From assembly GCA_031264975.1 (NCBI GenBank), contig JAISDH010000024.1, positions 1-7,935 on the forward strand: a stretch of DNA of 7,935 nucleotides. Direction: 5' to 3'. Position 1 is the first letter of the stretch. Each line of letters starts with the position of its first letter. The DNA is from Bacteroidales bacterium. Its GTDB lineage: Bacteria > Bacteroidota > Bacteroidia > Bacteroidales > WCHB1-69. A program made the translations under genes and the position numbers. Positions 1-7,935 of the stretch are shown one piece after another. The notes below the pieces were generated by a model. The model ran no database searches. It was given only the letters and a program-made list of their open reading frames with translations, and was not told where the DNA came from.

Positions 1-3000
1 TTTGCTAAGGCTGGGGTATTTAGCGTGTGGTCGTAGAAGAGTTTGAAGAAAATATTCTTTGTTACCTGATATTCGCCATTGACGGCTATGGAGAGCGTTT
101 TCTGTCCGGCGGAAGCTAAGTTGACGTCTTCTTCTATTTTACGTAATACCGTTTTGTTGTCGCGAATGGAAAAGTCCGCACGTAAAGTCAAACCGCCCTC
201 CGTCTGACGACGAACTCCGGCAAAATTGAACGTTATCTTCAAATCCTGAAACCGATAACCAGCCCCAAATATAAGCTCATTGTTGGCTACCTCCGTCACT
301 TGAAAATTCGCCAAACTTAATGTTACCGTTCTTGACTTTCTCCATTCCGCCCGAAACTGTAAACTGTTTTTTAACGTCATGTCCACGCCGATAAGCGGAT
401 TCATCGCTTCGGTAATCGCAATCTGTCCCACTTCAATGTAAGGAATGAAATTGTTTAAAGCGTCCCTCACAACCTGCAAATCTCCATATTCGGGATTATA
501 AGTCATGTTCGTGGCAAAGCCGCCAATTTGATACATACACGAATAGGCATGTTGTAAGGTGATAGACTGAAATACCTTGTTTACCCCCGGTATCTTCGTA
601 ATGCCGTTATAGGAAATTCGCCAATTGGGCAAGGGAATTTTCAACAGCGGAGAATTTATCGCAATACTCGACGTAGACTTTCCCGAATATGCCGCCCAAA
701 AAGCATACAACAAAACTTCCTGGTCTAAATGACCATACCCGTCGGGAAAATCTCCCGTTCCCCTGCTGTAACTGCTTTGCTGATTCGCCCGATTCTCCGC
801 TAAACGATTGGCAATCTCTACCCGATATTCTTTAAAGTTCTCAAAGGTTTGGTTCATATAGGTCTCCTTCTCCGATTTTATAAAGAGCGTCGGCGTACAG
901 ATTGTGGTAATGGAAAAATTACCGGTTCTCTGCTGCGAATAGTCCCTGTAAATACCGTTGGAATCGGGAATATAATAGGACTGGTCAACGTAACTGTAGG
1001 TTCTGTTTGCCGTTAAATCAATCTTTAAATCTTTGATAGGTTCAATCGTCGCCCGCATTTGAATCTGCGTATTATAGCGTTGCAGATAAGGAGTGTTCAA
1101 CAAATCGCTGCCCGTTAACCACCCGTTTTGCGAAGCGATATAACGCAAGTCCTCATCCTGCACCCCAAAGACAAATAAAAATCCCGGCGAGCCGTTGTTC
1201 TTCAAATTCAAACCCAAAATATCAGGCTCCAGCATGTAACCCGTCATCGCCGTTCCGTTCCCTTCTTTATAGTCAAAAGAGACGTTCTTAATCATCATCA
1301 ACAAACGGATGAAATTATCCAACACTTCCTTTCCTACGTTTTTACGCAAGTCTTCCTTCTCCTTTTCCGCCCTTTTTACGGAATCCTGTTGCTCTCTGGT
1401 CAGGTTCAACTTCGATAAATCCGGCTGCGCAGTTTCCTTCTTCTTGAGAATGGGCTTATCCTTCAAACTGCTCCCAAACGTTCCCTGGTTTACCTTACGC
1501 AAATACTTTGACTTATTGTAGAGCGTTACAAAATTGGCGCTTACATTAAACTGTTTTGTGTTCGAGTTTTCAATACTGTTACCCAAAAAGGCAATCGCTT
1601 CCGCCGAAGCCATCCAGGAATAAGTAGCCCCGTAACGAACGCTGCTCGTGATGAAACTAAAGACGGGTATCTTATTGATAGGGATTTGGTAGCTGGCGTT
1701 AAAATCCTGGTTGAAACTGTTCATCTTCCCAAATTCGGAGAAACTTTGACGGATAACGGCTTTTTTCTCTTTCGTATCAATCTTTCCGGGCGGTTCCATG
1801 ATATAGGCATTGGCGGACGCCCTGTAATCAAACTTCAAACTCTGACTCAAGTCCCACGCCAAAACATAATCCCTCGACCATTCATACGCCTTAACATACA
1901 TCGGCTCGGTGATGATTAACCCCTTGCTCTTATTTCTCAACTTGCTTTCGCTGAACATACGATAAAGGTTCGTCCGAAACGAAAGGTCTCTCGGATATAA
2001 AAAGAAATTGAAATCATAAAACAACTGTAACCACTTTTGTTTTTTCATTTGTTCAATCTTCCCGAAGGGCTGTATTTTCTTGGGTTGGGTACTGAATGTA
2101 TATCCAAATCCGCCCGTATGCGTATACATGTTTTCAAACTCATAATCGATATTATATGATTTTTCCTCCGTATAGGCATAAGAAAAGTCGAAGTTTTCAA
2201 TATCCCAAATATGGTTCTTGCCACTGCTGTTGGCGCCTTTGTCTTTACGCGCATTGACGATATTGAAATTTTGCCGCTGTACAACGTCCAAAGACTGCCG
2301 TTTGATGGAATCTCTTTCGGCTTTGGAGTTATACGTTTTCAAATCTTCGCGCAACTTCACGTCGGGGTTCAGCGGATTATATTCCGGGGAAGCGACATTG
2401 CGCGAAAAGTCATAATGAACAGGCAAATTAATCGCCCATTTGGAGGGGAGCATTTTACCCATTTGTATGTTGGTAGAGAAATCAAGGGTGGTCAAGGTTT
2501 CCTGTTGACGGTCGTAGGTGCTTGATTCCAACACCCCAAAACCGGCAGTACTCACACTCGCCGAAAGCGCAATATCTCCTAAATCCGCCAAGTCTATTTT
2601 CACATTTCCCAGGGCAGCCCAGCCTCCCTTTTCTTCAAAATCACCCAAACGCATTTCATTAACCCATATCTCCGCCGACTTGGGAAGCATGTCGTCATTA
2701 TCCGTTATGCCCTTCTTTCTGGGATTACGCACCCCCATCATGATAATCTTAATATCCCCCAGGTTGGGAGACCCCACAACAGACATCTTTTTCCCGTCTA
2801 CATTCACCATCGCATATACATCCGCCAATGAATAACTCCCTCCATTCCGGTTGGCGATATTGCGTTCCTGTTTCAGATTCACCAGGTCTTGCAGTTTAAT
2901 GTCGATATAGTTTGATTCTTCCCATATTCTTTCCGCAGAAGTTTCGCCCCAGTTGGTGAAATCAATTGCCATTTCATACTCGTAATAGTTTTCGGTAAAG

Positions 3001-6000
3001 TCCGACCCTAAACGAACAAAAAAGACCATATCGCCCTTTCTCATATCGTCATATTCAAATGCCTTCTCCGCATGTACGTACAACTTCATAGACCCGAACC
3101 GACGAAAATCGAAATTGGTGTTCTTATACACGGCTTTTGCATCCCCGTCAAAGAGGTTGATGACGCGCATCGTCAAACTCTGTTCGTTCAATTCCCTTAC
3201 GCTTTGCTGTACATACGATTCTTCCCGCTCAACTTCTTTCGGCATCACATAAGGAATGGGGAAGCGTTGAGAATTTTCTTCCAGGTTGAGCGTCGAAACA
3301 TTAAAAGAAGTTTCATCTCCTCCCGTACCGGGAACATAATCGCCGGGCTCGCGCAAATCGCCGGTATATCTTCTCCAGTTTCCACGAACCAATGACAGCT
3401 CCGCAAAACGCAATACAACCGCCTCCGAAAAACCTTTCACATACATTCGCATAAACCGTATGGAACTAAACCCGCTAATAGCCCCTATCACCTCGTTCGG
3501 ACTCTTTACGGGAACCTTAAACTGATACCACTTCACATTAGCCACATTCCCATTGTCCAACTTAACCGTTCCTTCCTGAATATCGGTAATATAATTCTCT
3601 CCAATATTCATCTTGCCCGGTTTTAGTTCCATTTTGTACTGGTAATAACGTTCATCTTCCTGCATGGTGTTGTCCGAATTAATATCTTCCATGTCCGGCA
3701 TTGAAGTGGCTTGCGTTAAATAGTTTTCTCTTTTAGCGTCGTCGGGTCTGTCGTCCAGCGTAGGGGAATTTCCATCGGGGTTATTAAACATCTTGTATCG
3801 TTCCATGATGTTTAACCCGTCGGTATTATAATCCGAACCTCTGAAATAATGATAATTGTCGGCAGAAGGGTCTTCGTATATTTTTAGGTAGGCGTCCTGA
3901 TTTAAAATACCCTGCAAGGTGTTGAGGTAAGCGGCAAAATGAGCGCGTTCCAATGAATCATACAAACCGTCCAAACCAACGTCTATATATCTCCTGCTTT
4001 TTAATTCACTGTCAAACGCCATGACGATAGACTGATTAATGGGAACTCTTCCCCATATCGTATAATCGGCGCCGTCGTCGCTCCCGTCCGACGAAAGCCC
4101 ATGCTCAAAGCTCTTACGCCCGTCCCGAAGAATATCTTCCGATATATCCCCCAAATTGATATAAAAATCGCCGCCGGTATGATTTGCATTGTCAAGAAAG
4201 GGGTCTAACATCCAGAACTGTACATATTCAACATTGGTATTTTCAAAATCGGCATTGTCCAACTTCCGCATAATCCCCGCCCAGCGCGACTGTGGGCTTT
4301 TCAACGTTCCGTCGCTGTCCAACCCCGCCGAAATACCATTCACGCCCAAAGCGTCGTAATTATAAGGACCTCTTTCATTGGGATAATACGCCAAATCCAA
4401 CACCACCAAATAAGGGTCTTCCCCGTTATTAACAAGCACCGGACGATTGGGAAATACTTCTACAATCTTTATCTTTCGCGCATACATATCGGAACGGTGG
4501 TCTTTGGTAATACTTCCGCCAAAGTAACTGTTGGAATAAGCGTCATTATGGAAGATAGGGTCTATATTATACCACGCCAACTTAGCCCTGTTAAAGCCAT
4601 ATTCCAATCCCGTATTGGGCGCCGCTTCGGGAAACATCCCTCTTTGCGTCTGATTTTGCGGCGTGCTGGCAAGATGCCACATGCTCATTAAACGCAAATC
4701 GTAAGTCGTGATTGCCGCTTCAAAATCGTCAATATACAATTCGCCTCTTTTTCCCCTGCCGATTAATCGGGAATGTCCGGGAATAAAATGAGCAAACTCT
4801 CCATTAAATTGAATGCGGGAATCGGTTGTCGAACTGTAGAAAGGAAGATAATTCAGTATCTTGGTAATAAGTCTTGATGATTTTTGATAGGAGAGATTCA
4901 TTCCCCAAATGGTATTGTTGATAGGTTCGTCTCCAAAATTTACTTTTGCTCGTCCGTCCGGAGTTCGTTCTCTCAGATTTAAAATGGTGGCTCCCACCAA
5001 AAGGTCTTTACTGAACGTATATTCTGCATTTAACCCAAACATGGTCTTCTTCTGTCCAAAGAGATTCTGGCTTTCCAGCGAAATGGTGAGGGGAGTTCCC
5101 GATTGTAAATAGCTTTCATTGGTAATGCGCAAAGAACCCATGTTATAGTCAACCGTATAGTCGACATTTTCCGTTAGCTGTATACCTCCTGCCGCTACCT
5201 TTACGGAACCTTCCGCCAAATTACCCATTCCCAACGAAATAACAGAGCCTAACGCCGATTTAAAACTTCCTTCCAAATAAAACTTATTTCTATCCGGATA
5301 TTGCTGAGCCATTACCTTGGGCATGGCATAAAGAGAATCGAAAGCATACATGTTTGCCGCCGTAGGGTCGGAAGCCAAGGCTTGTCGCAAATCCTTTCCA
5401 AAAGGTTCTACCAAGGGCAAATAAACTCTTCCCGTATTAGATTGTACCGTACCACCGTCCGTTGCCGCATTATCAACATAATCAAATACGCCGTCGGGAA
5501 TTGCCGCCAATTGCAAATTCAATCTATCCGCGCCCAACAAACGAATCAGCGCGATGCCTTGATATTCTTCTTTTACCTCTGAAAAATATCCCATTGGTAT
5601 ACCGCCTTCTTCTCCTCTGTAAAGGATATTTAAACGGAATTTCTCAGCAGACAATTGGTAAGTATTCAAAGAATAAACATTCTTCATCATTAACTTCCAC
5701 AAGGGAATTTGCGTATTCACCGAAGTACTCTTCAAGAGTTTAACCATAATACAGTTTGGCGTTTCTACTTCATTGGAAAACTGTCCCACCTGATAAACCG
5801 TTGTATCTCCCAAAACGGTATATTGAAAAGCGACTGCCAGCACCTGGTCGGTATTCAGTCTGGAGTTTAGAGAAATAAATCCCAACTTGCTATTGAAAGT
5901 ATACTCGTTGCTGTTTAACAGTCGCGCGGATTCTACTTTTTCAAAGTCGATACCGGAAGTCATCCCTCCGCGATACATTTTCAAATAATTAAATGCCGTA

Positions 6001-7250
6001 TTTATGTCTCTCAACTGGTTGTAATCAATTCCCTGTAAGAGGTCGTTTGCGTTGACGTTGGGATAATTGCGGAAACTAACCGTTCTCGGGCGCACATTGC
6101 GGTGATGAGGATTAGGTTCTCCCAAGTCGGCAAGAGCGATAATATTTCTGTTTTCCGTGATGGCAGACCCTATATTTGTCCGCCAAACTTCGATACGCGT
6201 AATGTTGATTTTGGAGTTTATCAAAGGCAAAGTACTCAATGCCTCATTATAATTATCATAGAAATATTGTGCAAGGAAGAAATGGCGGTCTTCTTCATAT
6301 TCATCCGCCCGAAATTCATATTCATTCAATTCGGCGCCGCCGGAAACCGTAATGGTTTTTTTATCTCCGTCCTGCCGGGAAACAACGGTAGTAAGCATCA
6401 ACTTGCCAAACTGTAGCTGGGCTTTCCCTCCAAACAGCGTTTGAGAACCTTGAATGAGCGAACTGCTCAAAGGCATGGTTACATTCCCAAACTCCAGCAC
6501 CTTGATAATCTCGTCTTCTTTTCCTTCATAGCGCAGTTTGAACTTATTCTCAAATTCAAAGTTTGCCATGGTATTATAATTTAAATCGTAGGCTATCTTA
6601 TCTCCGATTTTCGCCTTTAGATTTAACTGTATATTTGCGTCAAAGTCAAATTGCGTTTGGTTTCTGTTTTTGACGGATACATTTTCATTCTGCGTCCGCG
6701 TATGTATCACCTTAAAGATTACTTCTATTGACCCCGAAGGACGAATGTCAATGAGGTTACTGCCGAAGATATTTTCAAATATTTCGCTTGGAACGCGCAA
6801 TTGAGGAATAATTCCCGAAGATTCATTTTCTCTTGTCGCTCCTGCACGTTCTCTCCAATAACCCCGTAAGGATTTTTGAATATCATAATCCAAATATTCC
6901 TTCAATGATAAATTAGAAGAAGGTCCATCGTTCAAATCTCCTATTTTATTTTGAAACGAGTATGTATTCGTTTTCGGGTCATAGACAACATGCTGCGTTT
7001 TATTTGCAGGGTCTCTTAACGAAAACGGCGACGTCGGCGTATTTTTCAACGGATTGTTGTCTTCCTTTGGAATAGGACTTCGCATTTTGTTTTCCGGCGT
7101 ATCGAGCAAGGATAACTCATAATCTATTTTTGAATAATCATCCACCTCTATGGGAATATCCGGCTCCTGTGGAATATCAAAAAAAGACGTCCTGAACAAT
7201 AGCAGGAACACCAATGGCGACAAATAATTCAAAAACAATTTATTCTTCAC
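1..7250 (-). CDS. sprA: SprA/Sov, type IX secretion system outer-membrane translocon (3' end outside window)
   Basis: Giant outer-membrane beta-barrel that forms the type IX secretion pore. In characterised Bacteroidota it exports folded cargo (gliding adhesins, gingipain-type proteases) and partners with PorV and a plug protein. The window holds 2416 codons; known homologues are about 2300-2500 residues, so only a short C-terminal piece is missing. I see a signal peptide (basic MKNK, then hydrophobic residues 5-19). Next is a first SprA N-terminal-type domain with IFGSNLIDIRPSGS at 161-174, KIGDKIAYDLNYNT at 214-227 and GSQTLFGGKAQLQFG at 268-282. A second similar domain has LTENVDYTVDYNMG at 692-705 and SQNLFGQKK at 727-735. 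Later family signatures are YIDDFE at 839-844, VEYVQFWMLDP at 1007-1017, SEDILRDGRKSFEHG at 1037-1051 and AEIWVNEMRLGDFEEKGGW at 1526-1544. The rest is alternating beta-strand sequence, ending FYDHTLNTPALA at 2405-2416. The GTG start is chosen because the first in-frame ATG is codon 56, which would remove the signal peptide. I found three cysteines (500, 2118, 2238). Assignment rests on recalled family motifs and is strong. Confidence 0.96.
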   Translation of the reverse strand, partial: MKNKLFLNYLSPLVFLLLFRTSFFDIPQEPDIPIEVDDYSKIDYELSLLDTPENKMRSPIPKEDNNPLKNTPTSPFSLRDPANKTQHVVYDPKTNTYSFQNKIGDLNDGPSSNLSLKEYLDYDIQKSLRGYWRERAGATRENESSGIIPQLRVPSEIFENIFGSNLIDIRPSGSIEVIFKVIHTRTQNENVSVKNRNQTQFDFDANIQLNLKAKIGDKIAYDLNYNTMANFEFENKFKLRYEGKEDEIIKVLEFGNVTMPLSSSLIQGSQTLFGGKAQLQFGKLMLTTVVSRQDGDKKTITVSGGAELNEYEFRADEYEEDRHFFLAQYFYDNYNEALSTLPLINSKINITRIEVWRTNIGSAITENRNIIALADLGEPNPHHRNVRPRTVSFRNYPNVNANDLLQGIDYNQLRDINTAFNYLKMYRGGMTSGIDFEKVESARLLNSNEYTFNSKLGFISLNSRLNTDQVLAVAFQYTVLGDTTVYQVGQFSNEVETPNCIMVKLLKSTSVNTQIPLWKLMMKNVYSLNTYQLSAEKFRLNILYRGEEGGIPMGYFSEVKEEYQGIALIRLLGADRLNLQLAAIPDGVFDYVDNAATDGGTVQSNTGRVYLPLVEPFGKDLRQALASDPTAANMYAFDSLYAMPKVMAQQYPDRNKFYLEGSFKSALGSVISLGMGNLAEGSVKVAAGGIQLTENVDYTVDYNMGSLRITNESYLQSGTPLTISLESQNLFGQKKTMFGLNAEYTFSKDLLVGATILNLRERTPDGRAKVNFGDEPINNTIWGMNLSYQKSSRLITKILNYLPFYSSTTDSRIQFNGEFAHFIPGHSRLIGRGKRGELYIDDFEAAITTYDLRLMSMWHLASTPQNQTQRGMFPEAAPNTGLEYGFNRAKLAWYNIDPIFHNDAYSNSYFGGSITKDHRSDMYARKIKIVEVFPNRPVLVNNGEDPYLVVLDLAYYPNERGPYNYDALGVNGISAGLDSDGTLKSPQSRWAGIMRKLDNADFENTNVEYVQFWMLDPFLDNANHTGGDFYINLGDISEDILRDGRKSFEHGLSSDGSDDGADYTIWGRVPINQSIVMAFDSELKSRRYIDVGLDGLYDSLERAHFAAYLNTLQGILNQDAYLKIYEDPSADNYHYFRGSDYNTDGLNIMERYKMFNNPDGNSPTLDDRPDDAKRENYLTQATSMPDMEDINSDNTMQEDERYYQYKMELKPGKMNIGENYITDIQEGTVKLDNGNVANVKWYQFKVPVKSPNEVIGAISGFSSIRFMRMYVKGFSEAVVLRFAELSLVRGNWRRYTGDLREPGDYVPGTGGDETSFNVSTLNLEENSQRFPIPYVMPKEVEREESYVQQSVRELNEQSLTMRVINLFDGDAKAVYKNTNFDFRRFGSMKLYVHAEKAFEYDDMRKGDMVFFVRLGSDFTENYYEYEMAIDFTNWGETSAERIWEESNYIDIKLQDLVNLKQERNIANRNGGSYSLADVYAMVNVDGKKMSVVGSPNLGDIKIIMMGVRNPRKKGITDNDDMLPKSAEIWVNEMRLGDFEEKGGWAALGNVKIDLADLGDIALSASVSTAGFGVLESSTYDRQQETLTTLDFSTNIQMGKMLPSKWAINLPVHYDFSRNVASPEYNPLNPDVKLREDLKTYNSKAERDSIKRQSLDVVQRQNFNIVNARKDKGANSSGKNHIWDIENFDFSYAYTEEKSYNIDYEFENMYTHTGGFGYTFSTQPKKIQPFGKIEQMKKQKWLQLFYDFNFFLYPRDLSFRTNLYRMFSESKLRNKSKGLIITEPMYVKAYEWSRDYVLAWDLSQSLKFDYRASANAYIMEPPGKIDTKEKKAVIRQSFSEFGKMNSFNQDFNASYQIPINKIPVFSFITSSVRYGATYSWMASAEAIAFLGNSIENSNTKQFNVSANFVTLYNKSKYLRKVNQGTFGSSLKDKPILKKKETAQPDLSKLNLTREQQDSVKRAEKEKEDLRKNVGKEVLDNFIRLLMMIKNVSFDYKEGNGTAMTGYMLEPDILGLNLKNNGSPGFLFVFGVQDEDLRYIASQNGWLTGSDLLNTPYLQRYNTQIQMRATIEPIKDLKIDLTANRTYSYVDQSYYIPDSNGIYRDYSQQRTGNFSITTICTPTLFIKSEKETYMNQTFENFKEYRVEIANRLAENRANQQSSYSRGTGDFPDGYGHLDQEVLLYAFWAAYSGKSTSSIAINSPLLKIPLPNWRISYNGITKIPGVNKVFQSITLQHAYSCMYQIGGFATNMTYNPEYGDLQVVRDALNNFIPYIEVGQIAITEAMNPLIGVDMTLKNSLQFRAEWRKSRTVTLSLANFQVTEVANNELIFGAGYRFQDLKITFNFAGVRRQTEGGLTLRADFSIRDNKTVLRKIEEDVNLASAGQKTLSIAVNGEYQVTKNIFFKLFYDHTLNTPALA
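7185..7250 (-). other. Predicted Sec signal peptide of SprA
   Basis: The first 22 or so codons of sprA encode a short basic stretch (MKNK), then a hydrophobic core, LFLNYLSPLVFLLLF, at residues 5-19, then RTS and an acidic, proline-rich mature N-terminus (DIPQEPD). This fits an inner-membrane export signal for an outer-membrane protein. No lipobox cysteine is present, so a type I cleavage is more likely than lipoprotein processing. The exact cleavage site cannot be fixed by eye; the end given is approximate. Confidence 0.75.
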
Positions 7251-7264
7251 TGACAATAAATCTA
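7248..7264 (-). promoter_or_regulatory. ruvA stop / sprA GTG start junction
   Basis: The ruvA TAG stop (7264-7262) is followed by 11 A/T-rich bases (ATTTATTGTCA) and then the GTG proposed as the sprA start (7250-7248). There is no purine-rich Shine-Dalgarno sequence in the gap, as is usual in Bacteroidota, where A/T-rich unstructured leaders serve instead. A TTG two codons further upstream (7256) is in frame and is a weaker alternative. The spacing suggests co-transcription, and possibly re-initiation by ribosomes finishing ruvA; that last point is inference. Confidence 0.6.
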
Positions 7265-7849
7265 TAATATTTTTAAAGATTCTTTTATAAGGTTTTCTAT
7301 GGAAATATCTCCATCTGAGTGTTTCAAGACTTTATCAACGGCTTTTTCCGCATTTTGCCTTGAAAAACCCAACAACACTAACGCACTTAATGCTTCGTTT
7401 CGTACATTATTATCCGATACCTCCGATTTATTTATGGAAATACCTGTTTTTGCTATTTTATCTTGCAACTCTATAACAATACGTTGAGTTGTTTTTGCGC
7501 CAAGCCCTTTGATTGTCCGCAAAGCGTCTGCATTCCCATTGGCAATACAGGAAATCAATTCGGAAGTACTCATTGCCGAAAGTATCATTTGAGCAGTAGA
7601 ACCACCTATCCCCGATACGGCGATTAACATCCGAAATAATAATCGTTCATCTTGTGATGAAAACCCATACAAGACATGCGCATCTTCCTTTATCTGTAAA
7701 TGCGTAAACAATCGACATGATTGTTGCTCCTGTTGCAATTTTGAATACGTATTCAAAGAAATATGCAACATATAACCCACCCCATGACAATCTATTATGG
7801 CATAGGTGGGATTTTTCTCTACCAATATTCCATCTATATATGCAAACAT
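7262..7849 (-). CDS. ruvA: Holliday junction branch migration complex subunit RuvA
   Basis: RuvA is the DNA-binding subunit of the RuvAB(C) complex. It forms tetramers that hold a four-way junction in a flat, open form while the RuvB ATPase rings drive branch migration during recombinational repair; it acts in the cytoplasm. The 195-residue product is near the family's usual 190-205. Residues 1-63 fit the OB-fold domain I (start MFAYIDGILVEKNPTYAIID, ending KEDAHVLYGF). The acidic pair E55-D56 sits where the E. coli acidic pin lies. Domain II has two helix-hairpin-helix motifs, SGIGG at 79-83 and KGLGA at 114-118, the second followed by the typical KTTQRIVIELQDK. A variable linker (about 132-148) leads to the RuvB-contacting domain III at 149-195 (EALSALVLLGFSRQNAEKAV). 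The ATG start fits the family N-terminus; no Shine-Dalgarno precedes it. The gene looks intact and lies 11 bases upstream of sprA. Confidence 0.97.
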   Translation of the reverse strand: MFAYIDGILVEKNPTYAIIDCHGVGYMLHISLNTYSKLQQEQQSCRLFTHLQIKEDAHVLYGFSSQDERLLFRMLIAVSGIGGSTAQMILSAMSTSELISCIANGNADALRTIKGLGAKTTQRIVIELQDKIAKTGISINKSEVSDNNVRNEALSALVLLGFSRQNAEKAVDKVLKHSDGDISIENLIKESLKIL

Positions 7850-7935
7850 ACGAGTAATGACAACTTACTTATAAATATTTTAAAGTTGGTTAACGCATAT
7901 CATTCTCTTTTATTTTAAAAATAAAAGAAAAGAGA
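7850..7935. other. AT-rich non-coding leader upstream of ruvA
   Basis: These 86 bases run from the ruvA start to the window edge and contain no gene I can support. They should hold at least part of the ruvA-sprA promoter or the space after the previous gene. I looked on the minus strand for the Bacteroidota pattern (TTG near -33, TAnnTTTG near -7) and found only a poor partial match (TAAGTTGT at 7869-7862), so no promoter is called. Besides the long palindrome listed separately, there is a 6-base inverted pair, CAACTT at 7861-7866 and AAGTTG at 7883-7888, around a 16-base A/T-rich spacer, and a GTTAAC palindrome at 7888-7893. Confidence 0.6.
7907..7927. repeat. Perfect 10-base inverted repeat with one central base
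   Basis: CTTTTATTTT at 7907-7916 is the exact reverse complement of AAAATAAAAG at 7918-7927, with a single A at 7917 between them. As an RNA hairpin it would be weak, because only the outermost pair is G-C and some central bases must form the loop. On the minus strand no T-tract follows it, so it is not a standard intrinsic terminator. It could be a protein-binding palindrome, a weak terminator of a gene beyond the right edge, or chance in A/T-rich DNA. Confidence 0.5.

Noticed and set aside
2045..2284. Minus-strand open frame of about 79 codons in a different register from sprA
   Set aside because: I checked for a frameshift here. The sprA register stays open through this region and agrees at motifs on both sides, so this is an out-of-frame shadow.
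2211..2525. Plus-strand open frame of about 104 codons
   Set aside because: It lies fully opposite the sprA coding frame, overlaps another plus-strand frame (2218-2415), and has no family-like motif; it is a shadow of a constrained gene.
3072..3395. Plus-strand open frame of about 107 codons
   Set aside because: Entirely antisense to sprA in a region with conserved SprA frame; composition and sequence do not resemble a real protein.
4001..4195. Second minus-strand out-of-register frame of about 64 codons
   Set aside because: The sprA register gives the conserved SEDILRDGRKSFEHG motif in this same stretch, so the other frame is spurious.
6102..6416. Plus-strand open frame of about 104 codons
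   Set aside because: Antisense to the conserved N-terminal domain of SprA; no sign of an independent gene.
7862..7869. Possible Bacteroidota -7 element (TAAGTTGT on the minus strand) for ruvA
   Set aside because: It departs from TAnnTTTG at two positions, has no convincing TTG box about 25 bases upstream, and lies too close to the ATG to be called.
7907..7927. Intrinsic terminator
   Set aside because: The hairpin is almost all A-T pairs and no T-tract follows it on the minus strand, so it is reported only as an inverted repeat.
1..7935. CRISPR array, insertion sequence, tRNA or other RNA gene, or a novel defence system
   Set aside because: No spaced direct repeats, transposase motifs, tRNA-like cloverleaf or non-coding stretch over 100 bases was seen; almost all of the window is accounted for by sprA and ruvA.

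Overview
The window looks like a piece of a Bacteroidota (Bacteroidetes) chromosome, most likely from a type IX secretion-competent lineage. The evidence is one very large minus-strand gene with the conserved motifs of SprA/Sov, the outer-membrane translocon of the type IX secretion system (T9SS), directly downstream of ruvA. This ruvA-sprA order is common in Bacteroidota. The DNA is moderately AT-rich, and neither gene has a Shine-Dalgarno sequence, which also fits that phylum. I cannot name the genus from the sequence.

Layout, read in the direction of transcription (right to left). Positions 7935-7850 are a short, very AT-rich non-coding leader with two inverted repeats. Positions 7849-7262 are ruvA, the complete 195-residue Holliday junction-binding subunit. 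After an 11-base gap, sprA begins at a GTG codon (7250) and runs off the left edge of the window. It covers 2416 codons, so it lacks its stop codon and probably only the last few tens of residues. Frame checks at several anchor motifs along its length all fall in one register, and I found no frameshift or internal stop.

The two genes are probably co-transcribed: same strand, an 11-base gap and no terminator between them. Their functions are unrelated (branch migration in recombination versus protein export across the outer membrane), so the pairing is conserved neighbourhood rather than a shared pathway. Nothing here points to a mobile element, CRISPR array, RNA gene or new defence system. 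The open frames seen opposite or inside sprA are shadows. The main points worth noting are the non-ATG start of sprA, the tight ruvA-sprA junction and the palindromic leader.
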